DNA from: an uncultured Bergeyella sp.
GTDB lineage: Bacteria > Bacteroidota > Bacteroidia > Flavobacteriales > Weeksellaceae
Reading direction: 5' to 3'
Length of the DNA stretch: 8,492 bases
Assembly (NCBI GenBank): GCA_916710115.1
Contig: CAKAOY010000044.1
Coordinates: 1 to 8,492 of the forward strand
This document shows positions 1 through 7,462 of this stretch, one piece after another. The notes beneath the pieces were generated by a model, which was not told the DNA's origin, made no database searches, and saw only the letters and a list, made by a program, of their open reading frames with translations. Position 1 is the stretch's first letter; each line of letters opens with the position of its first letter. The position numbers and the translations under genes are program-made.

Positions 1-110
1 AATCCTTCTTTAATATCCACTAATACCACTTCGGAAGCGAAATTTTTCATCGCAATATACTCTGCACAAGATGCCCCTACTGCACCCGCACCGACTACTG
101 TTACTTTCAT
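1..110 (-). CDS. mdh: malate dehydrogenase, N-terminal fragment (cut by window edge)
   Basis: Only the first 36 codons are inside the window; the gene runs off the left edge. The ATG is at 110 on the minus strand. The peptide opens MKVTVVGAGAVGASCAEYIA and continues to a beta strand ending VVLVDI. This is the N-terminal Rossmann unit of the LDH-like malate dehydrogenases: a glycine-rich GAGAVG loop (residues 7-12) that holds the NAD pyrophosphate, and an acidic residue (Asp in VDI) at the end of the second strand that binds the adenosine ribose and favours NAD over NADP. The enzyme would interconvert malate and oxaloacetate in the cytoplasmic TCA cycle. Lactate dehydrogenase shares the same N-terminal fold, but this wording (ASCAEYIAMKNF) is what I recognise from Bacteroidota Mdh. 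The substrate-specificity loop lies outside the window. A good promoter sits just upstream, so the gene is probably transcribed separately from the TIGR02757 gene behind it. Confidence 0.85.
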   Translation of the reverse strand, partial: MKVTVVGAGAVGASCAEYIAMKNFASEVVLVDIKEG

Positions 111-154
111 AATTAAATTTATTTTTACTTTTTTATTAAACTTTTTTAACCTTT

Positions 155-185
155 CAAAATTAAATATTTTGGCCGAATTATCCAA
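155..185 (-). promoter_or_regulatory. Bacteroidota-type promoter for mdh
   Basis: On the minus strand a TTG (183-185) is followed after 20 nt by TAATTTTG (155-162). This fits the Bacteroidota sigma-70 pattern of a -33 TTG and a -7 TAnnTTTG. Transcription would start near 148-150 and give a leader of about 40 nt before the mdh ATG at 110. It is the best-formed promoter in the window because both elements match. The 111-215 spacer has no GC-rich hairpin, so some read-through from the upstream TIGR02757 gene is possible. Confidence 0.6.
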
Positions 186-215
186 ATTATTTTTATTTCA
201 TCAAAAAAAATATTA

Positions 216-992
216 TCAATCCAACTCCTTCGTAACACCAATACCAAATAGTGCAAAATCATACTTTGCTGGGTCTTTTTCATCCATTCTTCTTAAAGAA
301 TCATCTAATTCCTCCACTGCCTTCCAATCATTCTGAGGGCGGTGTAATAATCCTAACTTTCGGGAAATATTCGCTGTATGAACATCAAGAGGAATGGAGA
401 GATTTCTCTGATCTATCCGTTTCCAAAGTCCAAAATCTACTCCTTTTTTGTCTTTCCTCACAAGCCAGCGAAGATACATCATAAGGCGTTTTGCGGCAGA
501 TTTTTTGTAAGTAGAACTGATATGTTTGCTACTTCGATGTTGTTCTCCAAGTAAAAACTGCCTTCGGAACCGCTCCAAGGCGTGATAAAAATTCGTTTCA
601 CCATCTTTCAGCAAAAATAAATCCTCCAAAGAGCCCCATTTAGAATAAATATTATTCAAAGATTTTAAGAAAAACTTAAAATCCTCCATCATAAAAGTCC
701 TATGAACTGATTTATCACCAAATTTATCAAGATATTTATCAGAATAATTCATCACGAAGTCATAGGGTGAATTTCCCATCATTTCTATTATTTTATTAGC
801 GGAATTAATGATGGATTTCCTATTTCCCCACGCAATAATTGCCGAAAAAAATCCTGAAATCTCTATATCTTGTTGCAAATCAAATCGATGAGGAATCTGT
901 ATTGGGTCATTCTCAATAAAATCAGGGCAATTGTATTGCTCTACCTTTTCATCAAGAAAAGATTTTAAATCGTTAAAATCCATTATTTTCAT
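216..992 (-). CDS. TIGR02757 / DUF2400 family protein, possible HhH-GPD-like fold
   Basis: This is a 258-residue protein of the TIGR02757 (DUF2400) family; its function has not been established to my knowledge. It appears full length, with the family's usual opening (FLDEKVEQYN, then a FIENDPIQIPHRF block) and closing (YDFALFGIGV). Conserved blocks are FFSAIIAWGNRKSI (48-61), a basic KRLMMYLRWLVRKDKKGVDFG stretch (about 168-188) and IPLDVHTANISRKLGLL (200-216). The PLDVHT block resembles the segment carrying the catalytic Asp in helix-hairpin-helix GPD DNA glycosylases (PxDTHV...RLGL), and the ALFGIG ending resembles their final helix. A nucleic-acid-acting or glycosylase-like role is my inference. 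No signal peptide or membrane segment is visible. It lies 1 bp after the rnz stop, so it is likely co-transcribed with rnz and the helicase. A second ATG at 983 (MDFNDLKSF) matches the way many family members begin and is an equally good start. No Shine-Dalgarno sequence decides between them. Confidence 0.85.
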   Translation of the reverse strand: MKIMDFNDLKSFLDEKVEQYNCPDFIENDPIQIPHRFDLQQDIEISGFFSAIIAWGNRKSIINSANKIIEMMGNSPYDFVMNYSDKYLDKFGDKSVHRTFMMEDFKFFLKSLNNIYSKWGSLEDLFLLKDGETNFYHALERFRRQFLLGEQHRSSKHISSTYKKSAAKRLMMYLRWLVRKDKKGVDFGLWKRIDQRNLSIPLDVHTANISRKLGLLHRPQNDWKAVEELDDSLRRMDEKDPAKYDFALFGIGVTKELD

Positions 993-993
993 T

Positions 994-1908
994 TTAAAAA
1001 GTTACTCGTTCCAACATTTTTGGGAGAAAAGTATTCTCAAACTCTATTTTGGCTTCATCAAGGAAAAGTTGCAAGTCATCATACCTATTGGAGAAATGCC
1101 CCAAAATTAGTTTTTTTACCCCTGCTTTTTTAGCGATGATACTCGCTTCGCGAGCTGTGGAATGTCCTGTCTTGATAGCCATTTCTTGTAAATTTTGTAA
1201 AAATGTAGATTCGTGATAGAGTAAATCAGCCCCTTTTATGATGGGAATAATATCCTCTTTAAAACTAGTATCACTACAAAATGCATATGATTTCGAAGAC
1301 TCTGGCTCGTTGGTTAGTATTTCATTTTTTAAGATATATCCATCACTTAGAACGAAGTCTTTACCATTCTTAATATTCTGATAATCACAAATTTCTATCT
1401 CTGGATATTTTTTTATTTCCTCCATATTAAGAGGGCGAACTTTTTCTTTTTCTCTGAAAAGGTATCCATTACAATAAATTCTGTGTTTCAGTGGAATAGT
1501 ATATACTTCTATCATTTTATCCTCAAAAATTTTTTCAGATTGAATACCTTCTAACTCTTTGTAAATCACCTCAAAACCACGATAAGTCTCCGTGAGTCTA
1601 AAGATTGTTTCCATCATCTCTTTAATACCTTTAGGGCCATAGATATAAAGTGGTGTTTCCCGACCGAGAAGCCGAAACGATGCCACCAACCCAGGTAACC
1701 CAAAACAATGATCTCCGTGAAGATGAGAGATGAAAATATGATTAATCTTAGAGAATTTTGCTTTTGCCTTTCGAAGTTGCACCTGAGTTCCCTCTCCACA
1801 ATCTATCAAGAAATGTCTATCTGCCATTTCCAAAAGTTGTGCCGTAGGAAAAGAACGAGCAGTGGGAATGGCAGAATTAAACCCCAATATGGTAAGATAA
1901 TGATTCAT
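994..1908 (-). CDS. rnz: ribonuclease Z (tRNA 3'-end processing endonuclease)
   Basis: The 304-residue protein is a metallo-beta-lactamase-fold nuclease of the short RNase Z (ElaC-like) type, close to the usual 300-310 residues. It would cut tRNA precursors just after the discriminator base so that CCA can be added or exposed, in the cytoplasm. The zinc-binding motif SHLHGDH gives H62, H64, D66 and H67; further ligands are H142 (LKHRI), D213 (CSDTS) and H271 (LGHFSNRY). These line up with the seven ligands known from Bacillus subtilis RNase Z. The GHSTA block (H249) and the YHESTF motif are also present. The region after the HxHxDH motif (FGLPG onward) and the central stretch at about 143-190 probably form the substrate-gripping parts, as in other family members. 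The ATG at 1908 fits family starts (MNHYLTILGFNSAIPT). The gene begins 40 bp after the helicase stop, and I see no TAnnTTTG box in that gap, so it is probably read from the helicase promoter. Confidence 0.95.
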   Translation of the reverse strand: MNHYLTILGFNSAIPTARSFPTAQLLEMADRHFLIDCGEGTQVQLRKAKAKFSKINHIFISHLHGDHCFGLPGLVASFRLLGRETPLYIYGPKGIKEMMETIFRLTETYRGFEVIYKELEGIQSEKIFEDKMIEVYTIPLKHRIYCNGYLFREKEKVRPLNMEEIKKYPEIEICDYQNIKNGKDFVLSDGYILKNEILTNEPESSKSYAFCSDTSFKEDIIPIIKGADLLYHESTFLQNLQEMAIKTGHSTAREASIIAKKAGVKKLILGHFSNRYDDLQLFLDEAKIEFENTFLPKMLERVTF

Positions 1909-1948
1909 TTTTTCGTGTTATAACTAACTTTTTTATAGTCTGAAACCC

Positions 1949-4276
1949 CTATATCTTATATAATTTTGCAAATTTTAGGATAAGATTCTTCTTTCCTTCG
2001 TTAGCAAAATCTATCTTTGCTTTAATATTTTCTGGGTCAGTACCATCTATTAGGATAACCTCTCCTACTCCGAATCGGTCGTGTCGCACTTTATCTCCCA
2101 CCTGTATTTCCTGAATATTCCCATTGCCGTTGGTAATTTTCGCATTGCTAATAGACACAATCTCTTTATTCTGGGGAATATTAATAGGGCGAATGATTTT
2201 TTTCTTCGGCTCTAACCTTCTAAATGTATTTGGAGTAGATGGCGTTTCATCGAAAATATTAGACTTCAATCCCGAACGATTAATCACTTTTCTTTCGATA
2301 TTAGGATTCAGAAAATCCAAATAATGGGAATCCACCTCTGTGATGAAACGACTCGGCTCGCAACTGGTATTTTTTCCCCATTGATAGCGAAAAGTGGCGT
2401 AGGAAAGAAATATTTGTTTTTCGGCACGCGTAAGAGCCACATAGAACAGACGACGCTCTTCCTCCAACTCGTCTCGGGTATTAGAACTCATAATACTTGG
2501 AAATAGATTCTCTTCTAAACCAACAAGATGTACCACTGGAAATTCCAAACCTTTTGAAAGGTGAATTGTCATTAACGAAACTCTATCGCCATCCTCTTCA
2601 TCCTTTTTTTCTGTATCGGTAGAAAGGGCAATATTCTCCAAAAAGTTGGATAGAGACGGATCTCCATCGTCCAACTGCTGTTGTTCTTCTATGAATCCCT
2701 GTAACGAGTTCATCACCTCCTGAATGTTTTCAATTCTAGAAACTCCCTCTGGTGTTTGGTCCTCTTTCAATACCCTTAACAATCCGCTTCGTTTGGCCAC
2801 TTCCATCGTTACATTATAGGCATTTTCTGTTTTTAGCATCACTCGAAATGCTTGTATCATCTGCCAAAAATCATTAAGTTTATTAATGACGCTATTATTC
2901 AGTCCTAACTGACTTGAATAAAATGAAATATTATCAAGAACTTTTGATAAAGGCAAATCAATGGAATCAGCGAAAACGATTAACTTATTCTGTGTAGTCT
3001 CTCCGATGCCTCTTGTAGGATAATTTATCACTCTAATAAGTGCCTCATTATCATTATCATTTACCAAAATACGAAGATAAGCCATCAGGTCTTTCACCTC
3101 TTTTCTTTGGTAAAAAGATAGCCCTCCATAGACTTTATACGGGATATTTTTCTTCCTTAAAGCATCTTCAATGGCACGCGTCTGCGAGTTAGTTCTATAC
3201 AAAACAGCAATATCACTGAACCTTCGTTTATCCCGAAGATGCAAATCCCAAATATTCGTTGCAACGAAAGAGGCCTCATCGGCATCGGATAGAGCTCGGT
3301 ATATTTTTATTTTGTCGCCCTCCTCATTCTCCGAAAATACATTTTTAGGAAATTGGTTGATATTTCTTGCTATCACGCTATTAGCAGCATCCACAATCAT
3401 TCGTGTAGAACGATAGTTTTGCTCCAAAGAGACCTTCTCTACATTGGGATAATCTTTCTCAAAATTAAGGATATTATAGATATTCGCCCCACGAAAGGAA
3501 TAAATAGATTGAGCATCATCTCCCACCACGCAAATATTCTCAAACTTAGAGGCTAATGCCTTGATAATAAGATACTGAGAATGATTGGTATCCTGATACT
3601 CATCTACCAAAATATATCTAAATCTATCTTGATACTTTGCCAAAACCTCAGGAAAACGCGTGAGTAATTCATTGGTTCTCAACAATAAATCATCAAAATC
3701 CATTGCACTATTTCGATAGCATTGCTCTACATATTTTTTGTAAATCGTCCCGAGATGCTTCATATTACTTTTCTCATCGTTCGCAACGAGTTCAGGAGTA
3801 TTAAAGTATGCCCTTACGGTGATAAGATTATTCTTATATGCTGAAATTTTGGACTGCACTTTTTTGGGTTTGTAGATTTCTACATCTAAATCAAGGTCTT
3901 TAATTACCTTTTTCAACACATTGAGAGAGTCCTGAGCATCATAAATTGTAAAATTAGACTCAAAGCCCAAGAAATGCCCCTCTGACCTTAGAATACGCGC
4001 AAAAACAGAGTGGAAAGTCCCCATCCAAATACTTTTAGCATTGCTCTCCCCCGCCACTTTGGCAATTCTCTCTTTCATTTCCTTTGCAGCCTTGTTTGTA
4101 AAGGTCAGTGCCAAAATATTAAATGGATCTATGCCGTTGGTTATCAAGTTAGCAATCCTCATCGTTAGAACCCTTGTCTTCCCCGAACCAGCACCTGCAA
4201 GCACCATCAGAGGGCCTTGTAAGGTAGTTACGGCTTTATATTGGCTTTCATTTAATCCCTTTAAAAAGTCTTCCAT
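1949..4276 (-). CDS. uvrD: UvrD/PcrA-type superfamily 1A DNA helicase
   Basis: From the ATG at 4276 this is a 775-residue 3'-to-5' ATP-dependent DNA helicase of the UvrD/PcrA/Rep group, expected to act in nucleotide excision repair, mismatch repair and clearing of replication or transcription blocks. Motifs in order (numbered from this ATG): Q motif LNESQ (8-12), Walker A GAGSGKT (28-34), TFTNKAA (Ia, about 58-64), DFDDLL (about 193-198), Walker B VDEYQDTN (224-231), GDDAQSIYSFRGA (III, about 252-264), LEQNYRST (IV, 284-291), TIHLSKGLEFPVVHLVG (V, about 570-586) and EERRLFYVALTRAE (VI, about 606-619). The last 50 residues (VGDKVRHDRFGVGEVILIDG onward) match the C-terminal Tudor-like domain that in UvrD and PcrA contacts RNA polymerase. 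A basic, low-complexity linker (about 660-720) precedes it. An in-frame TTG at 4297 would add seven residues, but it lies on the proposed -7 box and is unlikely. Whether the name uvrD or pcrA is better cannot be decided here. Confidence 0.95.
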   Translation of the reverse strand: MEDFLKGLNESQYKAVTTLQGPLMVLAGAGSGKTRVLTMRIANLITNGIDPFNILALTFTNKAAKEMKERIAKVAGESNAKSIWMGTFHSVFARILRSEGHFLGFESNFTIYDAQDSLNVLKKVIKDLDLDVEIYKPKKVQSKISAYKNNLITVRAYFNTPELVANDEKSNMKHLGTIYKKYVEQCYRNSAMDFDDLLLRTNELLTRFPEVLAKYQDRFRYILVDEYQDTNHSQYLIIKALASKFENICVVGDDAQSIYSFRGANIYNILNFEKDYPNVEKVSLEQNYRSTRMIVDAANSVIARNINQFPKNVFSENEEGDKIKIYRALSDADEASFVATNIWDLHLRDKRRFSDIAVLYRTNSQTRAIEDALRKKNIPYKVYGGLSFYQRKEVKDLMAYLRILVNDNDNEALIRVINYPTRGIGETTQNKLIVFADSIDLPLSKVLDNISFYSSQLGLNNSVINKLNDFWQMIQAFRVMLKTENAYNVTMEVAKRSGLLRVLKEDQTPEGVSRIENIQEVMNSLQGFIEEQQQLDDGDPSLSNFLENIALSTDTEKKDEEDGDRVSLMTIHLSKGLEFPVVHLVGLEENLFPSIMSSNTRDELEEERRLFYVALTRAEKQIFLSYATFRYQWGKNTSCEPSRFITEVDSHYLDFLNPNIERKVINRSGLKSNIFDETPSTPNTFRRLEPKKKIIRPINIPQNKEIVSISNAKITNGNGNIQEIQVGDKVRHDRFGVGEVILIDGTDPENIKAKIDFANEGKKNLILKFAKLYKI

Positions 4277-4294
4277 TTTGCTAAAATTAGTATG

Positions 4295-4302
4295 CAAAGA
4301 TA
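4295..4302 (-). promoter_or_regulatory. -7 box for the helicase-rnz-TIGR02757 unit
   Basis: Read on the minus strand this is TATCTTTG, an exact match to the Bacteroidota -7 consensus TAnnTTTG. Transcription would begin around 4288-4290 and leave only about 12-14 nt before the helicase ATG at 4276. The expected -33 region (about 4322-4326) is T-rich but has no TTG, so only half of the promoter is well formed. Its position rules against the in-frame TTG at 4297 as the helicase start. Confidence 0.5.
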
Positions 4303-4349
4303 CAGATTTTTGGTGGAAGGATAAAAATACTATACCCCAAAAAGGCTAC

Positions 4350-4379
4350 TTTCCAAAAAACTAATTTTCCTTATATTTG
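4350..4379 (+). promoter_or_regulatory. promoter for the ABC-F gene
   Basis: TATATTTG at 4372-4379 is an exact match to the Bacteroidota -7 consensus TAnnTTTG. A TTT at 4350-4352, 19 nt upstream, is in the right place for the -33 element but matches TTG at only two of three bases. The start point would be near 4385, giving an AT-only leader of about 34 nt with no Shine-Dalgarno sequence before the ATG at 4419. The box sits back to back with the one for the helicase, so the two units are transcribed divergently. Confidence 0.5.
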
Positions 4380-4418
4380 CAAACTTAATTCATTAAAAAT
4401 ATTTAAATTTATATAAAA

Positions 4419-6350
4419 ATGTTATCAGTTCAAGGTTTGGGATTGCATCACTCTGGGAATTATCTCTTCCGAGATGTAAATTTTACAATAAAAAGAGCCG
4501 ACAAAATTGGGTTGGTGGGAAAAAATGGAGCAGGAAAATCTACACTACTGAAAATTCTCTCCAATGAGATTAATTTCTATGAAGGAAATGTCGTCCCAGA
4601 GGGGAATATCACCATCGGTATTCTTAAACAAGACCTTGATTTTGTGAAAGGTAGAAGCGTTTGGGATGAAACAATGCAGGCTTTCGAGCAAATCAATAAA
4701 TGGCAATCAGAATTAGAGCAAGTTAATGAACAACTCGCTACGCGTACCGACTACGAAAGTGAGGAATACACTAACTTAATACACAGAATGACAGACCTTA
4801 ACGACCTATTACAACACCACGACGCCTACAACTTAGAAGGTGATGTAGAGAAAATCCTCCTTGGGCTGGGATTCAAAGCGGATGACTTTAACAAAATAAC
4901 AGATACATTCTCGGGCGGATGGCGTATGAGGATTGAACTAGCAAAACTTCTCCTCCAAAATAATGACCTTTTACTGCTCGACGAACCTACCAACCACCTC
5001 GATATGGAATCCATTATTTGGCTGGAAAACTTCCTAAAAGACTACTCTGGTGCCATCGTCTTGGTGAGTCACGATAAACAATTTATGACAGCCGTATGCA
5101 ATCGTACATTTGATGTAAATAACAAAAAAATTGACGATTACAAAGCAAATTACTCTAAATACTTGGAACTTCGCAAGGAAAGACGAGAAAAATTAATGCA
5201 GGCGAAAAAGAACCAAGATGCCGAAATCAAACAAATGGAGGATAATATAAATAAATTCCGAGCGTCGGCAACAAAGGCAAGTTTTGCTCAATCTCTCATC
5301 AAAAAATTGGAAAAAATAGAAAGAATAGAGATAGACAATGAAGATGTATCCAAATTCAATATACGATTTGAGCCATCCATCACCCCAGGTAAAGTGATTT
5401 TTGAGGCTGAAAATTTAGGAAAATCCTACGGTGATAAGCAAGTTTTTGACAATGTAAATTTCTTTGTAGAAAGAGGTGATAGAATTGCTCTCTTGGGGCA
5501 AAATGGACAAGGAAAAACAACCTTAGCAAAAATTCTATCAGGTAATATTAAGGATTTTTCAGGAACTTGGAATCTCGGCCATAATGTAAATATCGGCTAT
5601 TTCGCACAAAACCAAGAGGAAGTCCTTGACCCAAACAAAACCGTACTACAAGAAGCCGAAGATACCGCAACAGAAGAAACTCGCCCACGCGTGAGAGACC
5701 TACTCGGTAGCTTCCTATTCTCTGGTGAAGATGTAGAAAAGAAAACAAAAGTATTATCTGGGGGTGAGAGAAACAGACTGGCTCTGTGTAAGTTACTCCT
5801 CCGACCATTTAATACATTAATAATGGACGAGCCCACCAACCACCTTGATATTCAATCAAAGGAAATTATCAAATTAGCCCTGCAAAAATACGAAGGAACT
5901 CTCATCGTAATCTCTCACGATAGAGAATTTTTACAAGGGCTTGCTGATAAAATTTTTGAATTCCGAAATGGTGAAATGAAAGAGTTTCTCGGGAATATAG
6001 ATGAATATTTAGAATACCGACAGAAAGAAAGTATCCGCGAAATTTCTATGGAAAAAGCCAAATTAGATAGCAAAAAAACAAATACTCTTGAACAAAAAAT
6101 ATCTACTCAACATATCGTAGAAAAGGAAAATAAAAAAAATTTCGTATCCAAAGAACAAAAGAACATCCTCAATAAGATACAAAAAATAGAGGATAAAATC
6201 ACAACTTTGGAACAAGAAATTAAAAATTTTGAGGACGATTTTTCTAAAAATAACCCAACCGAAGAAGCCCTCAATCTTTATAAAGCAAAACAAACTGAAT
6301 TAGAAACCATAATGGAGGAATGGGAAAATCTCAATGCCTCCATAAATTAG
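4419..6350 (+). CDS. ABC-F family ATPase with C-terminal coiled coil
   Basis: The 643-residue protein has two ABC ATPase domains in one chain and no membrane segments, which defines the ABC-F group: soluble factors that bind near the ribosomal E site and help translation, or in some members protect against antibiotics. Domain 1: Walker A GKNGAGKS (34-41), signature FSGGW (164-168), Walker B LLLLDEP with E189, switch H218. Domain 2: Walker A GQNGQGKT (360-367), signature LSGGE (446-450), Walker B LIMDEP with E471, H500. Both ATP sites therefore look competent. The charged helical linker at about 240-310 (with FRASATKASFAQS) is the P-site tRNA-interaction motif of the family. Residues about 540-643 are Lys/Glu-rich and predicted coiled coil, like the C-terminal domain of Uup and YheS. 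Length and linker wording suggest a housekeeping YheS/YdiF/Uup-like member rather than a resistance type, but the subfamily is not certain. It lies 25 bp upstream of aroB and may be co-transcribed with it. Confidence 0.93.
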   Translation: MLSVQGLGLHHSGNYLFRDVNFTIKRADKIGLVGKNGAGKSTLLKILSNEINFYEGNVVPEGNITIGILKQDLDFVKGRSVWDETMQAFEQINKWQSELEQVNEQLATRTDYESEEYTNLIHRMTDLNDLLQHHDAYNLEGDVEKILLGLGFKADDFNKITDTFSGGWRMRIELAKLLLQNNDLLLLDEPTNHLDMESIIWLENFLKDYSGAIVLVSHDKQFMTAVCNRTFDVNNKKIDDYKANYSKYLELRKERREKLMQAKKNQDAEIKQMEDNINKFRASATKASFAQSLIKKLEKIERIEIDNEDVSKFNIRFEPSITPGKVIFEAENLGKSYGDKQVFDNVNFFVERGDRIALLGQNGQGKTTLAKILSGNIKDFSGTWNLGHNVNIGYFAQNQEEVLDPNKTVLQEAEDTATEETRPRVRDLLGSFLFSGEDVEKKTKVLSGGERNRLALCKLLLRPFNTLIMDEPTNHLDIQSKEIIKLALQKYEGTLIVISHDREFLQGLADKIFEFRNGEMKEFLGNIDEYLEYRQKESIREISMEKAKLDSKKTNTLEQKISTQHIVEKENKKNFVSKEQKNILNKIQKIEDKITTLEQEIKNFEDDFSKNNPTEEALNLYKAKQTELETIMEEWENLNASIN

Positions 6351-6375
6351 GCTACCCCTTCTAATATTTTTTGTG

Positions 6376-7395
6376 ATGATTACAATTTTAGACCACACAT
6401 TTTCGCAACTCAATGAGTTTATTTATCAACTGAATCCCAGTAAGTTATTCATACTCTGCGACGAAAATACCCACGAGTATTGCCTCCCTATTCTACTACC
6501 GAATATGGAAATAAACTGCCCTTTTGAAATTATTGAAATAGAAGCAGGTGAAGAGATGAAAACTATAGAAACGGCTACGCAACTTTGGGAGATTCTCACG
6601 GAATTTGAAGCAGATAGAAAAGCACTTCTGCTGAATCTTGGGGGAGGTGTAATTACCGATTTGGGAGGATTCGTGGCTTCCACCTATAAACGAGGGATAA
6701 AATTCATTAATCTCCCAACAAGCCTCTTAGGAATGTGTGATGCGTCAATCGGGGGAAAAACAGGCATTGACCATCAATTCATAAAAAATATCGTAGGAAC
6801 ATTTGCCCTTCCAGAACGAATTTTTGTTTTCAGTAATTTTCTTAAAACATTACCTTTCAGAGAGTTAAAAAGTGGTTTTGCTGAAATGATAAAACACGGC
6901 CTCATTGCTGATAAAAAACATTGGGATGACCTCATTAATCTCCCAGAAATATCAGTAGAACATATCCAGCCACATATTGAGACCTCTATGAAGATAAAGG
7001 AAAATATTGTACATATTGATTATCAAGAAAAAAATATCCGCAAGGTTTTAAATTTTGGACATACCATAGGCCACGCCGTCGAAAGTCTATTCTTGGAAGA
7101 GGATGAAATTATTCCACACGGATTTGCAATAGCATATGGTATGATTTGTGAAACTCAGCTATCTTATTTAGAAGGATTTATATCAAAAAATACTACTGAA
7201 AAAATCATTAATAATATCAGAAAATTTTATACAGATATTAAGCTACCCTTTAACAAAGATAAGATTATCATAAAAATGATGAATGACAAGAAAAATACGC
7301 ACGGAAATATCAATTTCACCCTGCTAAGCGAAATCGGAGAAGGAATTTATGATGTGCAATGCAAAGATGAAAATATTCTATCCTGCATTCTTTAA
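6376..7395 (+). CDS. aroB: 3-dehydroquinate synthase
   Basis: This 339-residue enzyme performs the second step of the shikimate pathway, turning DAHP into 3-dehydroquinate with release of phosphate; it uses NAD catalytically and a divalent metal, in the cytoplasm. Numbered from the ATG at 6376: the NAD-binding LGGGVITDLGGF segment has GGG at 89-91 and D95; the active-site block is LPTSLLGMCDASIGGKTG with D122 and K128, followed by KN at 137-138. Metal ligands are E170 (GFAEMIKHGL), H229 (NFGHTIGHA) and H248 (IPHGFA); H233 matches the catalytic His four residues after the first metal His in fungal AroB. All key residues are present. It is a little shorter than the common 350-365 residues, as I would expect for a compact Bacteroidota form. 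A GTG directly before the ATG (6373) could add one residue; the ATG is preferred. The gene follows the ABC-F stop by 25 bp with no terminator between them. Confidence 0.95.
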   Translation: MITILDHTFSQLNEFIYQLNPSKLFILCDENTHEYCLPILLPNMEINCPFEIIEIEAGEEMKTIETATQLWEILTEFEADRKALLLNLGGGVITDLGGFVASTYKRGIKFINLPTSLLGMCDASIGGKTGIDHQFIKNIVGTFALPERIFVFSNFLKTLPFRELKSGFAEMIKHGLIADKKHWDDLINLPEISVEHIQPHIETSMKIKENIVHIDYQEKNIRKVLNFGHTIGHAVESLFLEEDEIIPHGFAIAYGMICETQLSYLEGFISKNTTEKIINNIRKFYTDIKLPFNKDKIIIKMMNDKKNTHGNINFTLLSEIGEGIYDVQCKDENILSCIL

Positions 7396-7430
7396 ACTTT
7401 CAAAAAACACTCGTATTCAAAAAAAAATAT

Positions 7431-7438
7431 TAACTTTG
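7431..7438 (+). promoter_or_regulatory. -7 box upstream of the polyprenyl synthase gene
   Basis: TAACTTTG matches the Bacteroidota -7 consensus TAnnTTTG and lies 24 nt before the GTG start at 7463. No TTG is found at the expected -33 distance (about 7408-7411), so this is half a promoter by sequence. The 67-nt gap after aroB has no hairpin, so the gene may be transcribed both from here and by read-through from upstream. Confidence 0.4.
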
Positions 7439-7462
7439 TGATTATTTTAAACTAAAAATATT

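Noticed and set aside
111..215. Terminator between the TIGR02757 gene and mdh.
   Set aside because: T-runs are present on the minus strand but no stable stem precedes them; the only GC-rich piece, GGCC at 171-174, has no partner arm.
251..484. Plus-strand open frame of 77 codons opposite the TIGR02757 gene.
   Set aside because: It is antisense to a conserved family protein, has no promoter box or recognisable domain, and its product looks random.
1949..4297. A helicase, a metallo-beta-lactamase-fold protein and an uncharacterised protein in a row, as might be seen in a defence system.
   Set aside because: The helicase has canonical UvrD/PcrA length, motifs and C-terminal domain, and the metallo-beta-lactamase protein carries every RNase Z ligand. 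Both are housekeeping genes, and there is no integrase, atypical base composition or toxin nearby.
4041..4364. Plus-strand open frame of 107 codons running from inside the helicase gene into the intergenic region.
   Set aside because: Most of it is antisense to the helicase Walker A region, and it runs over both the helicase start and part of the ABC-F promoter; it shows no known domain.
5597..5839. Open minus-strand frames of about 80 codons inside the ABC-F gene.
   Set aside because: They lie antisense to the conserved second ATPase domain, encode nothing recognisable and are explained by the coding strand.
4419..6350. ABC transporter ATPase.
   Set aside because: Two ATPase domains in one chain, no membrane segments, the FRASATKA-type linker and no permease gene nearby point to the ABC-F ribosome factor group instead.
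7396..7462. Possible riboswitch or terminator in the gap between aroB and the polyprenyl synthase gene.
   Set aside because: The gap is only 67 nt, nearly all A and T, with no GC-containing stem. Only the TAACTTTG box stands out.
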